Below the pieces are notes generated by a model, which searched no databases, had not been told where the DNA came from, and was given only the letters and a program-made list of their open reading frames with translations. A DNA stretch of 39,717 bases from contig CANCVE010000031.1 in the NCBI GenBank assembly GCA_947381435.1, positions 1 through 39,717 on the forward strand, in the 5' to 3' direction. Source of the DNA: Chitinophagaceae bacterium (GTDB lineage: Bacteria > Bacteroidota > Bacteroidia > Chitinophagales > Chitinophagaceae). The translations under genes were made by a program, and so were the position numbers. Positions 17,642-26,532 of this stretch are shown in pieces (within the stretch, counting starts at the first letter, position 1; each line of letters starts with the position of its first letter).

Positions 17642-19264
17642 TTACCAGCCAGCATTTTGTGTCATCAAATTATTTACAGCAATCTCGGAACTAGGGATTG
17701 GCAGTAAAGTATCTCTCAGCCCAACATTGTTATATGCAACTAGATACCTAGCCTTTAAACTAGCAGAGGAATTGCCGTTTGTAATAGCGCTTTTGCAAGC
17801 ACTCATTGACTTATTAAAGATTCCCCATCTTATTAAATCGAACTTTCTTAATCCTTCAAAGCACAATTCTCTTGCTCTTTCATCGCGAATAATCTGTCTG
17901 AGAGAAGCTTGATCTGTAGTAGGAATTGCCTCTGCCAAAGCCCTAGCCCTCACTTTATTAAGGTATAAAAGTGCATTGTCTGTATTTCCTATTTCATTTT
18001 CTGCTTCAGCCGCCATCAACAATACATCGGCATAACGAATTACAGGGAAATTGGTAGGACTCCAATCCCTATTTTTAGGCAAATACTTTTCGTATTCACG
18101 TTTCCATTTACCACAATCCCTATCCCATGTTGAATTTGCTGCCTTAAACAACGGATTTGTAACTGGCAGAACAATTGGCAGAATGGAAGTAGAATCATTA
18201 ATTTTTGCCAGAGAATAAGGTGGAATATTCCAATCTCTTCGGAGTGTATCTGAAGGATACTTTTGATAAATGCTATCGTACAAATAGCCAGTTGGTGTAT
18301 AGGATCCATAGCCATAAACAACCTGAGGATTCTGGTCGGTTCCTGTATAACGCATGGCTAACTGGCAAGCAAACCTGCTACCGGGAGGCATAGTGCCAGA
18401 AGGACTATTGTTACCATAAAATTCCACCTCCCACATAGATTCATTGTAAGGCACATCATACGAATCCTGTGATTGATTGATAAATATCTGTTTGTAACTA
18501 GGATTTAATTGATGTAAACCAGAATTGATAACAGACTCAACATATACCGCAGCCGAATCGTACATGGGCAAGCCAAGGTTTAGCGGACGACCAGCCATCT
18601 TTAAATATACCCTAGCAATGATTCCTGCAATAGCTGTTTTATTTACATGCGAAGGCGTAATGTTTGTTGAGATGTCATTTACCAATCCTTGAGCCGTTTT
18701 TAAGTCGGACAGAATTTGGTTGTAAACAGCAATAGACGAAGTTCTTGGATAATTAAAATTGACAACTTGAGTTGTAGGTTTAATTCTTAATGGCACATCA
18801 CCATAGCGGGTAACTAACTGAAAGTAAAAAAAACCTCTCAAAAAAGTAGCCTCCCCTTTCACAACAGCTTTTACATTGGCAGAAGCTCCAGAAGCATCAA
18901 CATTATATAACAACAAATTGGCTGCATTGATACCTGCATATAAAGTAGCCCAACAGTCGGAATAAATAGAAGTGGTAGATTGACAATCATAAAGCGAAGG
19001 AACGGCCGATTTGTTAGTACGGTTATTAAACTGCCCTTCATCATTGCCCATCTCTAATTCTAACAATAGATTCCTAGAAAATGTACCATCTTGTGCCAGA
19101 TAACTATATACTCCTCCAAGTGCAGCGTTTAGTTCTGCATCGGTTGCGTAATATTGGTCGGAAATAATGGTGTCATTAGGCACTTTGGTTAAATACTTTT
19201 TGCAAGAAGTTAATCCCAGTAAACCAAACGAAAAAAATATGAATAATTTATTTGAAGCTTTCAT
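17642..19264 (-). CDS. SusD/RagB-family outer membrane lipoprotein
   Basis: Lid component of a SusCD nutrient importer. The lipobox is LGLTSC with Cys21. The mature N-terminus reads KKYLTKVPNDTIISDQYYATDAELNAALGGVYSYL, the typical SusD opening, and tetratricopeptide-like helices follow. The C-terminal RagB/SusD part contains FPVIRYADVLLMAAEAENEIG (about 400-420) and RDERARELCFEGLRKFDLIRWG (about 458-479), both hallmarks. The length of 540 residues is usual. It starts 12 bases after the SusC stop, so the two are co-translated or co-transcribed. Confidence 0.95.
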   Translation of the reverse strand: MKASNKLFIFFSFGLLGLTSCKKYLTKVPNDTIISDQYYATDAELNAALGGVYSYLAQDGTFSRNLLLELEMGNDEGQFNNRTNKSAVPSLYDCQSTTSIYSDCWATLYAGINAANLLLYNVDASGASANVKAVVKGEATFLRGFFYFQLVTRYGDVPLRIKPTTQVVNFNYPRTSSIAVYNQILSDLKTAQGLVNDISTNITPSHVNKTAIAGIIARVYLKMAGRPLNLGLPMYDSAAVYVESVINSGLHQLNPSYKQIFINQSQDSYDVPYNESMWEVEFYGNNSPSGTMPPGSRFACQLAMRYTGTDQNPQVVYGYGSYTPTGYLYDSIYQKYPSDTLRRDWNIPPYSLAKINDSTSILPIVLPVTNPLFKAANSTWDRDCGKWKREYEKYLPKNRDWSPTNFPVIRYADVLLMAAEAENEIGNTDNALLYLNKVRARALAEAIPTTDQASLRQIIRDERARELCFEGLRKFDLIRWGIFNKSMSACKSAITNGNSSASLKARYLVAYNNVGLRDTLLPIPSSEIAVNNLMTQNAGW

Positions 19265-19276
19265 TGATGTGTTCTT

Positions 19277-22200
19277 TTAGAAATTAATGTTTAAACCAAG
19301 TGTAAATGTCTTAGCCCGAGGGTAAACTGAATAGTCGAAACCTGGAGTTAAGGCAGAGTTATAAGCAGAAACTTCAGGATCGAAGCCAGTATATTTTGTC
19401 CAAGTAATAATGTTTTGAGCAGAAGCGAACAATCTTACAGAGTTAATGCTTGCCCTTTTTAAAATAGAAGCCGTTACATTATACCCTAACTGTATTGTTT
19501 TTAAACGCAAGAAAGAACCATCCTCAATAACCCTTGAAGAATACACTTTGTCGCCAGCACCTTTAGTAATATACATTTGGTTATTCTGATTGGTAGGCGA
19601 CCATCTGTTTAATACAGTTGCAAATTGGTTCTGCATGGCACGACCAGAGTTTCCTTCAAAAACCAACTTGTTTGCATTTAATATATCTGCCCCATAAGAG
19701 AATTGAAAGAATACATTCAAATCAAATCCCTTGTAAGAAATGTTATTGGTGAAGCCTCCAGTATAATCGGGATTGCCATTGCCGATGATGGTATTGTCGT
19801 AATCGTTCATTACTAAATCTCCATTCAAATCTTTGTACTTAATGTAGCCAGGCTGAATCCTAGTACTAGGGATTGTGGTATTTGATGTTACATTGGGTTT
19901 TAAAGTGTAGGTACCTGATGGGCTTTTATCAAAATCTTTGTATTGATAATTTCCATCCCATATGTAACCATACATCAAACCTAGCGGTTGACCAATCTTG
20001 GCCATGTAGGTGGTTGTATTCCTCCATTGGTTATCCCAATTAATATTTGATTGCAATGATTCCTGACCTTCATTAAGCGCTAAGACTTTGTTTCTATTAA
20101 AAGCAATATTAAACCCTGACGACCATTTGAATTTTCCGTTATCTAAAACCTTTGCATTGATAGAAAATTCTAGCCCTTGGTTTTGCACTTTACCAATGTT
20201 TTTATAGGCGGAAACAAACCCAGAAGAAGGAGGCAAATCTGCATTCAACAATAAGTCGTTAGTTATTTTTCTATAAATATCAACCGTTATATTAATTCTG
20301 TTATTGTAAACGGCTACATCTATCCCGGCATCACTTTGTGCGGTTGTTTCCCATTTCAAATTAGGATTACCCAAAGCAGATGGAAGGGTGCTGCTAGTAG
20401 GCGTACTATTAAAATAATAGGCTTTAGTAATGGGCGAATAAAGTGTATTGGCATAAGCATAATCAGAAACCCTATTATTACCTACCAATCCATAGCTAGC
20501 ACGTATTTTTAAATCGTTAATGAACTTCACTTTGCTCATAAAATTTTCTTGACTTATTCTCCAAGCAACACTTCCCGATGGAAAATAGCTCCAATGGTTG
20601 TTTTCTGAAAACTTTGAGGAACCATCAGCCCTAAAAGATAAAGTAGCTAAATACTTGCCATCAAATCCGTAGTTTATTCTACCCAGAAAAGAAGCGAGGG
20701 TATTACTAGAATTGGTAGATGGAACCTTATTGGGTGTTCCTTCATCGAGGCCAGCCAAACCTAATCTTTCATTTGGCAACTTTGCGGCCGATGCACCAAA
20801 AGTGTATTTGTTAACGCCTTGGCAGGTAAACCCTGTTACTGCATCTATAGAATGTTTTTCTATTTTTTTATTATACGAAAGCGTATTTTCTGATACATAG
20901 CTATTAGTTGTAGTATACAGGAAAGAACCATTAACGCCATTGGTGCTTCCGGCTACTGTTTTAGGGTTACCAAGTCTTGTACGTGTGCCATTAAACTCTT
21001 CGTTTCTGTCTACATCATTTGTAGCACCAATAACTGCCTTAAACCTTAGTTCTTTAGTTAATTCGTAGTCGAAAGTAACATTTCCAAAAAGGTTATTAGA
21101 GAAACGATTTCTCATTTCATATTGCACCGTTTCTAGGGGATTGTAACGAGAATCATTCTGATCCTCAAGGAATAAAGGATCCAATCCTACCAATAGATTT
21201 GCGCCTTTAGTACCGGATATTGGGCGATACCCCCAAACACTAAACATTAAATTGCTGGACTGTGAGGAAGACCCCGTTAATGATGATGGAATAGTGCCAA
21301 AACCTTTTAGAACACTATAATTAATGTTCAATCCAAGTTTTGCTTTTGAACTAATAGTGTGATCCAATCTCAACCTTCCTTGATACCTGTCATAACCAGA
21401 GAACTTAACAATTCCATCTTGCTTCAAAGCTGAAATAGAAGCAAAGAATTTGGTATCATTTCCGCCACCGCTTAATGAAAGCGAAGTGTTGAATATGGGT
21501 GCAGTTGTAAACACCTGATCTTGCCAATCAATACCCTTGGCATTTTTGTAAATTTCTAGGTTCGTACCATATTGAGATTTTGTATTAACCGAATCATTTT
21601 CATATTGAAACTTTACGAACTCGTAGGGACTCAAAACAGCTATTTTATTAATAATTTTTTGAGTGCCATAGTTATTGTTTAAGGTTATTTTGGTTTTACC
21701 AGCCACTCCTTTTTTAGTAGTAATCATAATTACCCCATTCGCAGCACGAGCGCCATAGATTGCAGTAGCAGAAGCATCTTTAAGTACTTCTATGGATTCT
21801 ATATCAGCTGGATTTATTGAGTTATTGTTTGGATTCTCTATTGGAAAACCATCTACAACATACAACGGAGAATTGTCTTGAGTAATAGAACTATTACCTC
21901 TTATCACAATATTATTGGCACTGCCGGGCTGCCCATCAGTAGAGGTTACTTGCACTCCTGCAACTCTTCCACCAAGTGCTTCTTCGAAAGAACGTACAGG
22001 GGCTTTTTGCAAATCACCCATATTTACTTTGGCAATTGAGCCCGTTACATCTCTTTTTTTCTGTGTGCCATAACCAACCACAACAACTTGGTCTAAATCT
22101 TTTGCTACACTTTTTAAGCTCACCAATATTTTTTCCTGCACATCGTTAATTGCAACCGTAACATTCTCGAACCCTAAATAACTAAAAACAAGGGTTGCCT

Positions 22201-22795
22201 TGTTTGAAGATACTTTAATAGAAAAACTACCATCTGCTTTTGATATTGCCGTTGCACTTTTACCTTTTTCCTTAATGGTAACACCGGATAGAGGCATATT
22301 CTTATCATCCTTAACTATTCCATTTATTATGATATTGGGGTCTGAGCGTTTACTGTTTTCTGTTGTTTTATTGGGTATTGTTGTGGTAGCGGACTCTGTT
22401 TCAAGCAGTACATCAACTACTTTTGTAGCATCTACTGTAGTCTTCTTGGTATTTCTTTTTGATGAAATGATTACGTACGTTTTTTCTTTTAACTTTTTAA
22501 AGCTTAAAGAATAGCTACTCAACAGATTATTCAGGTTAGTTTCTACTGATTCTTTAGGGCTAAGCACATCTTTAGATACAATAATCCCTTCTACTAATTT
22601 GTCTTCAAAGAGAATATCTGTATCAAAAGAACTCTTGAAGCTTTTTAAAACTTCTGAAAGTTTAATGGTGGCCGGAGATGTATCATTGTTTTTTTGAGTT
22701 AACGTTTGTATGTGCAATGTGCTAGGCTGTGCAAAAGGTATGTAGTGGGCAAAGCCAAAAAATCCTATTACAAGCAATACTCTATTTAAATGCAT
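19277..22795 (-). CDS. SusC/RagA TonB-dependent outer membrane transporter with STN domain
   Basis: Outer membrane importer of 1172 residues. In order: signal peptide (1-22); an STN/secretin-like signalling domain (about 43-112); a linker; a carboxypeptidase-D regulatory-like domain (IIINGIVKDDKNMPLSGVTIK, about 155-230); the plug with VVVVGYGTQKKRDVTGSI (about 237-254) and the SusC-type motif SPLYVVDGFPI; then a 22-strand barrel ending in an aromatic-rich C-terminus (YPRAKTFTLGLNINF). The STN domain and the upstream sigma/FecR pair mean that this transporter both imports and signals: ligand binding should release the ECF sigma factor through FecR. The substrate is likely an oligosaccharide and cannot be specified. 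Confidence 0.96.
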   Translation of the reverse strand: MHLNRVLLVIGFFGFAHYIPFAQPSTLHIQTLTQKNNDTSPATIKLSEVLKSFKSSFDTDILFEDKLVEGIIVSKDVLSPKESVETNLNNLLSSYSLSFKKLKEKTYVIISSKRNTKKTTVDATKVVDVLLETESATTTIPNKTTENSKRSDPNIIINGIVKDDKNMPLSGVTIKEKGKSATAISKADGSFSIKVSSNKATLVFSYLGFENVTVAINDVQEKILVSLKSVAKDLDQVVVVGYGTQKKRDVTGSIAKVNMGDLQKAPVRSFEEALGGRVAGVQVTSTDGQPGSANNIVIRGNSSITQDNSPLYVVDGFPIENPNNNSINPADIESIEVLKDASATAIYGARAANGVIMITTKKGVAGKTKITLNNNYGTQKIINKIAVLSPYEFVKFQYENDSVNTKSQYGTNLEIYKNAKGIDWQDQVFTTAPIFNTSLSLSGGGNDTKFFASISALKQDGIVKFSGYDRYQGRLRLDHTISSKAKLGLNINYSVLKGFGTIPSSLTGSSSQSSNLMFSVWGYRPISGTKGANLLVGLDPLFLEDQNDSRYNPLETVQYEMRNRFSNNLFGNVTFDYELTKELRFKAVIGATNDVDRNEEFNGTRTRLGNPKTVAGSTNGVNGSFLYTTTNSYVSENTLSYNKKIEKHSIDAVTGFTCQGVNKYTFGASAAKLPNERLGLAGLDEGTPNKVPSTNSSNTLASFLGRINYGFDGKYLATLSFRADGSSKFSENNHWSYFPSGSVAWRISQENFMSKVKFINDLKIRASYGLVGNNRVSDYAYANTLYSPITKAYYFNSTPTSSTLPSALGNPNLKWETTAQSDAGIDVAVYNNRINITVDIYRKITNDLLLNADLPPSSGFVSAYKNIGKVQNQGLEFSINAKVLDNGKFKWSSGFNIAFNRNKVLALNEGQESLQSNINWDNQWRNTTTYMAKIGQPLGLMYGYIWDGNYQYKDFDKSPSGTYTLKPNVTSNTTIPSTRIQPGYIKYKDLNGDLVMNDYDNTIIGNGNPDYTGGFTNNISYKGFDLNVFFQFSYGADILNANKLVFEGNSGRAMQNQFATVLNRWSPTNQNNQMYITKGAGDKVYSSRVIEDGSFLRLKTIQLGYNVTASILKRASINSVRLFASAQNIITWTKYTGFDPEVSAYNSALTPGFDYSVYPRAKTFTLGLNINF

Positions 22796-22852
22796 TATTA
22801 ATTTCTTTATGGTAACAAATCGTTTTTCAAAAATATAGTATCTGTTTAATCC

Positions 22853-23839
22853 TTAATTAAAGAAATAGATAACATTATTTTTCTTTTTGTAGTTTACATC
22901 CAATAATTGCGCTATTGCATCAATCAGTTCATCTGCTTTTTCTGCATGAAATGTTCCGGATATTTTTCTACTGGCAAGCGTGTCATTCTGAAAAATCAGT
23001 TTAATACCAAAATTGTCTTTTACAATATTTGCCACTTCCGCCAAGGCTGTTCCTTCAAACAAGAAGTCATGATTTTTCCATGCAATCACCTTTTCTGTAT
23101 TGGCTAAATGAATTTCATCTGCCCCTTTTTCATTCTTTATAAACTTATCTCCTGGTTTTAAAACCAAAACTGTTGGGTGGTTACCAACAACAGTTGTATA
23201 GTCCAGCTCAACTTTACCTTTTCTCAGCACTACTTCCGATGTCGCGCTCCTGTTATAAACAGAAAACTGAGTGCCCAGTACGGTTATATTTAGTTTGTTG
23301 TTGGTTTTAACGATAAATTTTTGATTACTCTTAGTATGTATTACAGAAAAATCAGCTTCGCCATTCAAATTTACTTCTCTGGTATTGTCTGCAAAGTTGA
23401 ATCTTGCATACTTAATCTCACTATTGGCATTTAGTGTTACTGTACTTCCATCGGGTAAAGTAACTTGCTTAACTTCTCCATAAGTAGTGCTAACGGTTTT
23501 GTTTAAAATTCTGTCTTTTTCAAGAAATAGGGTGCCGCAGATTGCCACTAAAACAGCCGCTGCAATAGCTAAGCGTTTGCCTAACCGTTTTACGGAAGCG
23601 GTTGAATTTATGGTTGCTATTTGCTCATTTTTTGCAGTGTTTATTTGCTCAAAAGCAGCTATACTATCAGCAACATACTGAAGGTTTTCGTTTTCCCAAG
23701 CATTTAAGCATTGGTAATAAAATTCAACATTATCAGTATTGTTCAGCCATTCCTCTATCAAAGCTTTTTCTAGTGGTGTGGATAGCCCAGCAAAGTGGTC
23801 GAACAAGACCTTTTTACTTACGGCATTTTTATTATTCAT
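22853..23839 (-). CDS. FecR-family anti-sigma factor
   Basis: Inner membrane regulator of 328 residues. The N-terminal cytoplasmic part (1-85) should bind the sigma factor. One transmembrane segment (about 89-106, LAIAAAVLVAICGTLFL) follows. The periplasmic FecR domain contains TYGEVKQVTLPDGSTVTLNANSEI and LNGEADFSV, and the DUF4974/STN-like C-terminus (about 255-328, KISGTFHAEKADELIDAIAQLL) contacts the transporter's STN domain. It lies 24 bases after the sigma gene and 57 bases before SusC, as expected for a trans-envelope signalling unit. Confidence 0.95.
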   Translation of the reverse strand: MNNKNAVSKKVLFDHFAGLSTPLEKALIEEWLNNTDNVEFYYQCLNAWENENLQYVADSIAAFEQINTAKNEQIATINSTASVKRLGKRLAIAAAVLVAICGTLFLEKDRILNKTVSTTYGEVKQVTLPDGSTVTLNANSEIKYARFNFADNTREVNLNGEADFSVIHTKSNQKFIVKTNNKLNITVLGTQFSVYNRSATSEVVLRKGKVELDYTTVVGNHPTVLVLKPGDKFIKNEKGADEIHLANTEKVIAWKNHDFLFEGTALAEVANIVKDNFGIKLIFQNDTLASRKISGTFHAEKADELIDAIAQLLDVNYKKKNNVIYFFN

Positions 23840-23863
23840 AAATTCGTTTTTTGAGTGTTTCGT

Positions 23864-24532
23864 TTATTTTAAATAGTTTGCCAAGCTGTTTTTCAACGCA
23901 CTAAGCGCCTTCATCATGTGTGCTTCCACCGTCTTTATTTTAATATTGAGTTCTTCCGCAATCTCTCTGTTTTTCTTTCCTTCATATCTACTCAAAATAA
24001 AAACCCGTTGACACTGTGGCGAAAAGGCGTTCACTGTTTCTCTTATCTTTATGGTTAGCTCATCAAACAAAAGCATCTTTTGTGGAGTACTTTCTTCCTT
24101 TACTTCATCAATCTCCTTGTTTATAGACAGAAAACTATTTGCTCTTTTGCCATATTCGCTCTTTAGATAGTTATAAATGGTGTTTCGCAATGCCTGATAC
24201 AGGTATGCCCGATAACTAATTTTTACATTTTGGTAATTATTATTCTTCCAGAAATTAATAAAAACATCACTTACAATATCTTCTGCAATCTCTTTCGAAT
24301 AAACATACCTAACCGCATGGCTGCACAATGGCTTGTAGTATCTCCGAAACACCATTTCGAAACCCTCTTCAGGATTATTCTTAAAAGCAGTTCTCAATAT
24401 TGCTTCATCATCCAAAATATTAGCCAATTGTTTTTCGGGCTTTTCATCTTTCGACAAAGCCTGAAGCCGCTTCTCGTTGAGCAAATGCTCATTGCTAATA
24501 AAAGACAATTCCGTTTTTTTCATTCCAAGCAC
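23864..24532 (-). CDS. ECF RNA polymerase sigma factor of the Sus locus
   Basis: Extracytoplasmic-function sigma-70 factor of 222 residues. Region 2 (about 60-125) includes FRRYYKPLCSHAVRYVYSKEIAEDIVSDVFINFWK. Region 4 (about 165-215) includes CQRVFILSRYEGKKNREIAEELNIKIKTVEAHM, the helix-turn-helix that reads -35. The start could be Met1 or Met4. The first 45 residues are a poorly conserved extension. It probably drives transcription of the sus genes downstream once released by FecR. Confidence 0.93.
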   Translation of the reverse strand: MLGMKKTELSFISNEHLLNEKRLQALSKDEKPEKQLANILDDEAILRTAFKNNPEEGFEMVFRRYYKPLCSHAVRYVYSKEIAEDIVSDVFINFWKNNNYQNVKISYRAYLYQALRNTIYNYLKSEYGKRANSFLSINKEIDEVKEESTPQKMLLFDELTIKIRETVNAFSPQCQRVFILSRYEGKKNREIAEELNIKIKTVEAHMMKALSALKNSLANYLK

Positions 24533-24882
24533 ATTATATCTGAATTTGATGACAGGGCTATTATTATTTACCCTTAGTTACACTGTTTTTAATAATAAGT
24601 ATTATCATTTTTTGAGCTTAACTACCATTAATCATTGAACGCTAAAATCATAGATATATTGTTATCACCTACCAAAAGGCTTTTATTTTGGAGATGATTA
24701 GAGAAACTTCTGCCAATATTTAGTTCCTCAAAATGAGAATGAAAACAATTTGTCAGCTTACCGTACGCCAATAACGGCGTTTGACCGATACGATTTAGCT
24801 ACTTTTAAAAAGCTGATAAATCTAAATCCCCTCCTTCGTTCCCATTCCCTACCTTGCGCTCGGTTAAGGGGTACAGGCGGTT

Positions 24883-24915
24883 AAGGAAGGCTTCGCTGAG
24901 AGCGAAACCTTCCTT
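24883..24915. repeat. REP-like inverted repeat, copy 1
   Basis: AAGGAAGG-cttcgct and agcgaaa-CCTTCCTT pair across a 3-base loop. The same outer arms recur about 100 bases downstream, so this is a repeated hairpin rather than a single terminator. Confidence 0.6.
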
Positions 24916-24984
24916 GCAAAATATTACAGTTTCATCACTCATACTTCTTACATGTTATCATTTACTAATTATTCGGTTATCGCT

Positions 24985-25017
24985 AAGGAAGGCTTCTATT
25001 TCAGCGAAACCTTCCTT
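24985..25017. repeat. REP-like inverted repeat, copy 2
   Basis: Same outer arms AAGGAAGG and CCTTCCTT as copy 1, with agcgaaa kept on the right. The middle-left part has changed from cttcgct to cttctat, so the inner stem is broken. Confidence 0.55.
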
Positions 25018-25097
25018 TATAAAACTACTTTACAAGCCTTCTCTACAGGCATCTTCCACTTTTCTCACCTTGTTTTATACGTTCCACCAACGAGATA

Positions 25098-25122
25098 GGG
25101 AGGCATATTTGGTATGCCTCCC
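25098..25122. repeat. Strong hairpin preceding array C
   Basis: GGGAGGCATA (25098-25107) and TATGCCTCCC (25113-25122) form a perfect 10-base stem with a 5-base loop. No T-run follows on the plus strand, so it need not be a terminator. It ends 10 bases before the first array C unit. Confidence 0.7.
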
Positions 25123-25131
25123 GCCATTTCC

Positions 25132-25362
25132 GATACCTCGGATGTGACATCCGATACCTCGGATGCAACAAAACATACTTCGGATGCGACAAAGCATACC
25201 TCGGATGCAATAAAACATACCTCGGATGCAATAAAAGATACCTCGGATGCAATAAAAGATACCTCGGATGCGATAAAAGATACCTCGGATGCAACAAAGC
25301 ATACCTCGGATGCGACGAAGCATACCTCGGATGCGACGAAGCATACCTCGGAAGTAAGTAAA
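25132..25362. repeat. 21-bp-period array C, eleven units
   Basis: Eleven consecutive 21-base units from 25132. Nearly all contain atacctcggatgc, with limited variation at each end (gat/cat at the start; caacaaaa, cgacaaag, caataaaa, cgacgaag at the end). Where units meet as gcatacctcggatgc, the outer GCAT/ATGC arms pair with partial symmetry inside. The first unit has CGGATG-tga-CATCCG, a perfect inverted repeat. The last unit is degenerate. The array ends 40 bases before the start of the 210-residue protein gene. Confidence 0.95.
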
Positions 25363-25401
25363 CAAAAAGATTTATTTTAAAATAAAAAACAAAAAATAGT
25401 T

Positions 25402-26034
25402 ATGAATAAGGTAATAACAAATATTGAGGAAGAAAAAGACGATGCCATCTCTACCACCGCTGGTGCAGCAATAGCAGGCATTACAGCAAACTCCAACTTT
25501 ACAATGGTTGCCCCTTTGGCTACATTGGTATCTGCAAAAGAAACTTATGATACTGCCTTGGCACGCTGCGAACATGGCGATGAAGCAGACACCACTTTGA
25601 AGAATGAAAAGAAGGTAATGTTGGCTAATGCCTATAGAACAGTGGCGGTTCAGGTAAATGTACAAGCAAATGGAGATAAGATAAAGGCTTTGAGTAGCGG
25701 ATGTACACTGGAAAAAGATTACACACGCCAAGTAATGGGCGAAGTAATAAACTTTAAAGTATCAACAGGAAGTGTGGCTGGATACATGGATTTTAGTGCC
25801 GATAAACCAAAAACATTTACTACTCACGGTACCATATTTGCTTACTGGGATCCTGCTTTGGGACCAACGCCTGCCGATAAAAACAAGTGGTTTCAACGGC
25901 ATTGCAATGGGGTAAGCCTTACCATTGCTGGGTTTACACCGGGGGTAAGTTATCCTTTTGCCGCCGCTTATAAAGGGCTTGATACCGATGTGCTAATGTG
26001 GACGCCTACCATGAATAAGATGGCGGGAGACTAG
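25402..26034 (+). CDS. 210-residue protein of unknown function, helical N-domain and beta C-domain
   Basis: I recognise the general type but no function. The N-terminal half (about 15-100) is helical: ANSNFTMVAPLATLVSAKETYDTALAR, a GDEADTTLKNEKK linker, then a long helix ending NGDKIKALSSGC. This layout recurs in Bacteroidota hypothetical proteins in which a helical module precedes fibronectin-like domains. The second half (about 110-205) looks like such a beta domain (GSVAGYMDFSADKP, GTIFAYWDP, SLTIAGFTPGVSYPFAAAYKG). There is no signal peptide or membrane segment. A 21-bp array and a strong hairpin lie directly upstream and a terminator follows. Cysteines are few. It is likely a real gene, given its length, composition and terminator. 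Confidence 0.75.
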   Translation: MNKVITNIEEEKDDAISTTAGAAIAGITANSNFTMVAPLATLVSAKETYDTALARCEHGDEADTTLKNEKKVMLANAYRTVAVQVNVQANGDKIKALSSGCTLEKDYTRQVMGEVINFKVSTGSVAGYMDFSADKPKTFTTHGTIFAYWDPALGPTPADKNKWFQRHCNGVSLTIAGFTPGVSYPFAAAYKGLDTDVLMWTPTMNKMAGD

Positions 26035-26072
26035 TGATTAGATAGTAGATATGAGATATTAGTTATTAAACT

Positions 26073-26109
26073 AAAAATCCCTTGGAGTGAATGCTTCAAG
26101 GGATTTTTT
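26073..26109 (+). terminator. Terminator after the 210-residue protein gene
   Basis: AAAAATCCCTTG (26073-26084) and CAAGGGATTTTT (26097-26108) form a perfect stem with a 12-base loop, and the right arm runs into T residues. Confidence 0.85.
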
Positions 26110-26277
26110 ATTATATAAAACTACCTTCTTATTTAACCAATTTTCTTACTGATGCCCCAAAACTGGTAGGCAAACTTTGTTCTGCCTTTGATTGAATGAA
26201 AAACATCTTATCATAAATCTATATGTCAGATTTGATACTTAAAACCATGGATTTTGGTGTTTTTTATGTGGCTTTTT

Positions 26278-26407
26278 TTATACACAGCATTATGTGCGTT
26301 TCACTGTGTAAAAAGCGTAAAACTTTTACGCAATGTGGGTATCTATATAATTTAATGTGGATAACTTACTATTCAATGTGGGTATAGGGTTCATAGCCTG
26401 TGGAATA
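26278..26407. promoter_or_regulatory. Cluster of DnaA-box-like sites upstream of dnaB
   Basis: Against the DnaA-box consensus TTWTNCACA this region holds three exact matches: TTATACACA (26278-26286, plus), TGTGTAAAA (26305-26313, minus) and TGTGGATAA (26356-26364, minus). Three weaker sites share the same orientation: TGTGGGTAT (26334 and 26377) and TGTGGAATA (26399). The last four start 22, 21 and 22 bases apart, so they face one side of the helix. A perfect palindrome GCGTAAAA-c-TTTTACGC (26315-26331) lies between them. AT-rich DNA follows (26404-26430). It could be a DnaA-controlled promoter region for dnaB or part of a replication origin. The remainder of 26110-26532 shows no gene. Confidence 0.55.
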
Positions 26408-26532
26408 AAAATAAGAAAACAAATGTGTTTACTTTGGAAATCTTGACTCATATTCGTCGCCCAATTAATAAATAGGAAGTTGAAATTTAGTGATTGGGGA
26501 AGTAATTTTTTACCCTAACTAGCAATAATAAA

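Larger units (their letters stand above)
24533..25401. other. 870-base intergenic region between divergent genes, repeat-rich
   Basis: No coding gene is supported. In order it holds a likely regulatory stretch before the sigma gene (24533-24650), a small CGCC/GGCG hairpin near 24767-24780, two related inverted repeats (24883-24915 and 24985-25017), a strong hairpin (25098-25122) and 21-bp array C (25132-25362). The array would lie in the 5' leader of the plus-strand gene at 25402. Confidence 0.7.

Noticed and set aside
22200-22514. 104-codon plus-strand frame antisense to susC
   Set aside because: Shadow frame opposite the well-supported STN/linker part of SusC.
25114-25380. Open frames on both strands across array C (DTSDAIK-type repeats)
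   Set aside because: Three frames on two strands are open for the same trivial reason. Unit differences are mostly amino-acid changing, which does not support a selected protein.
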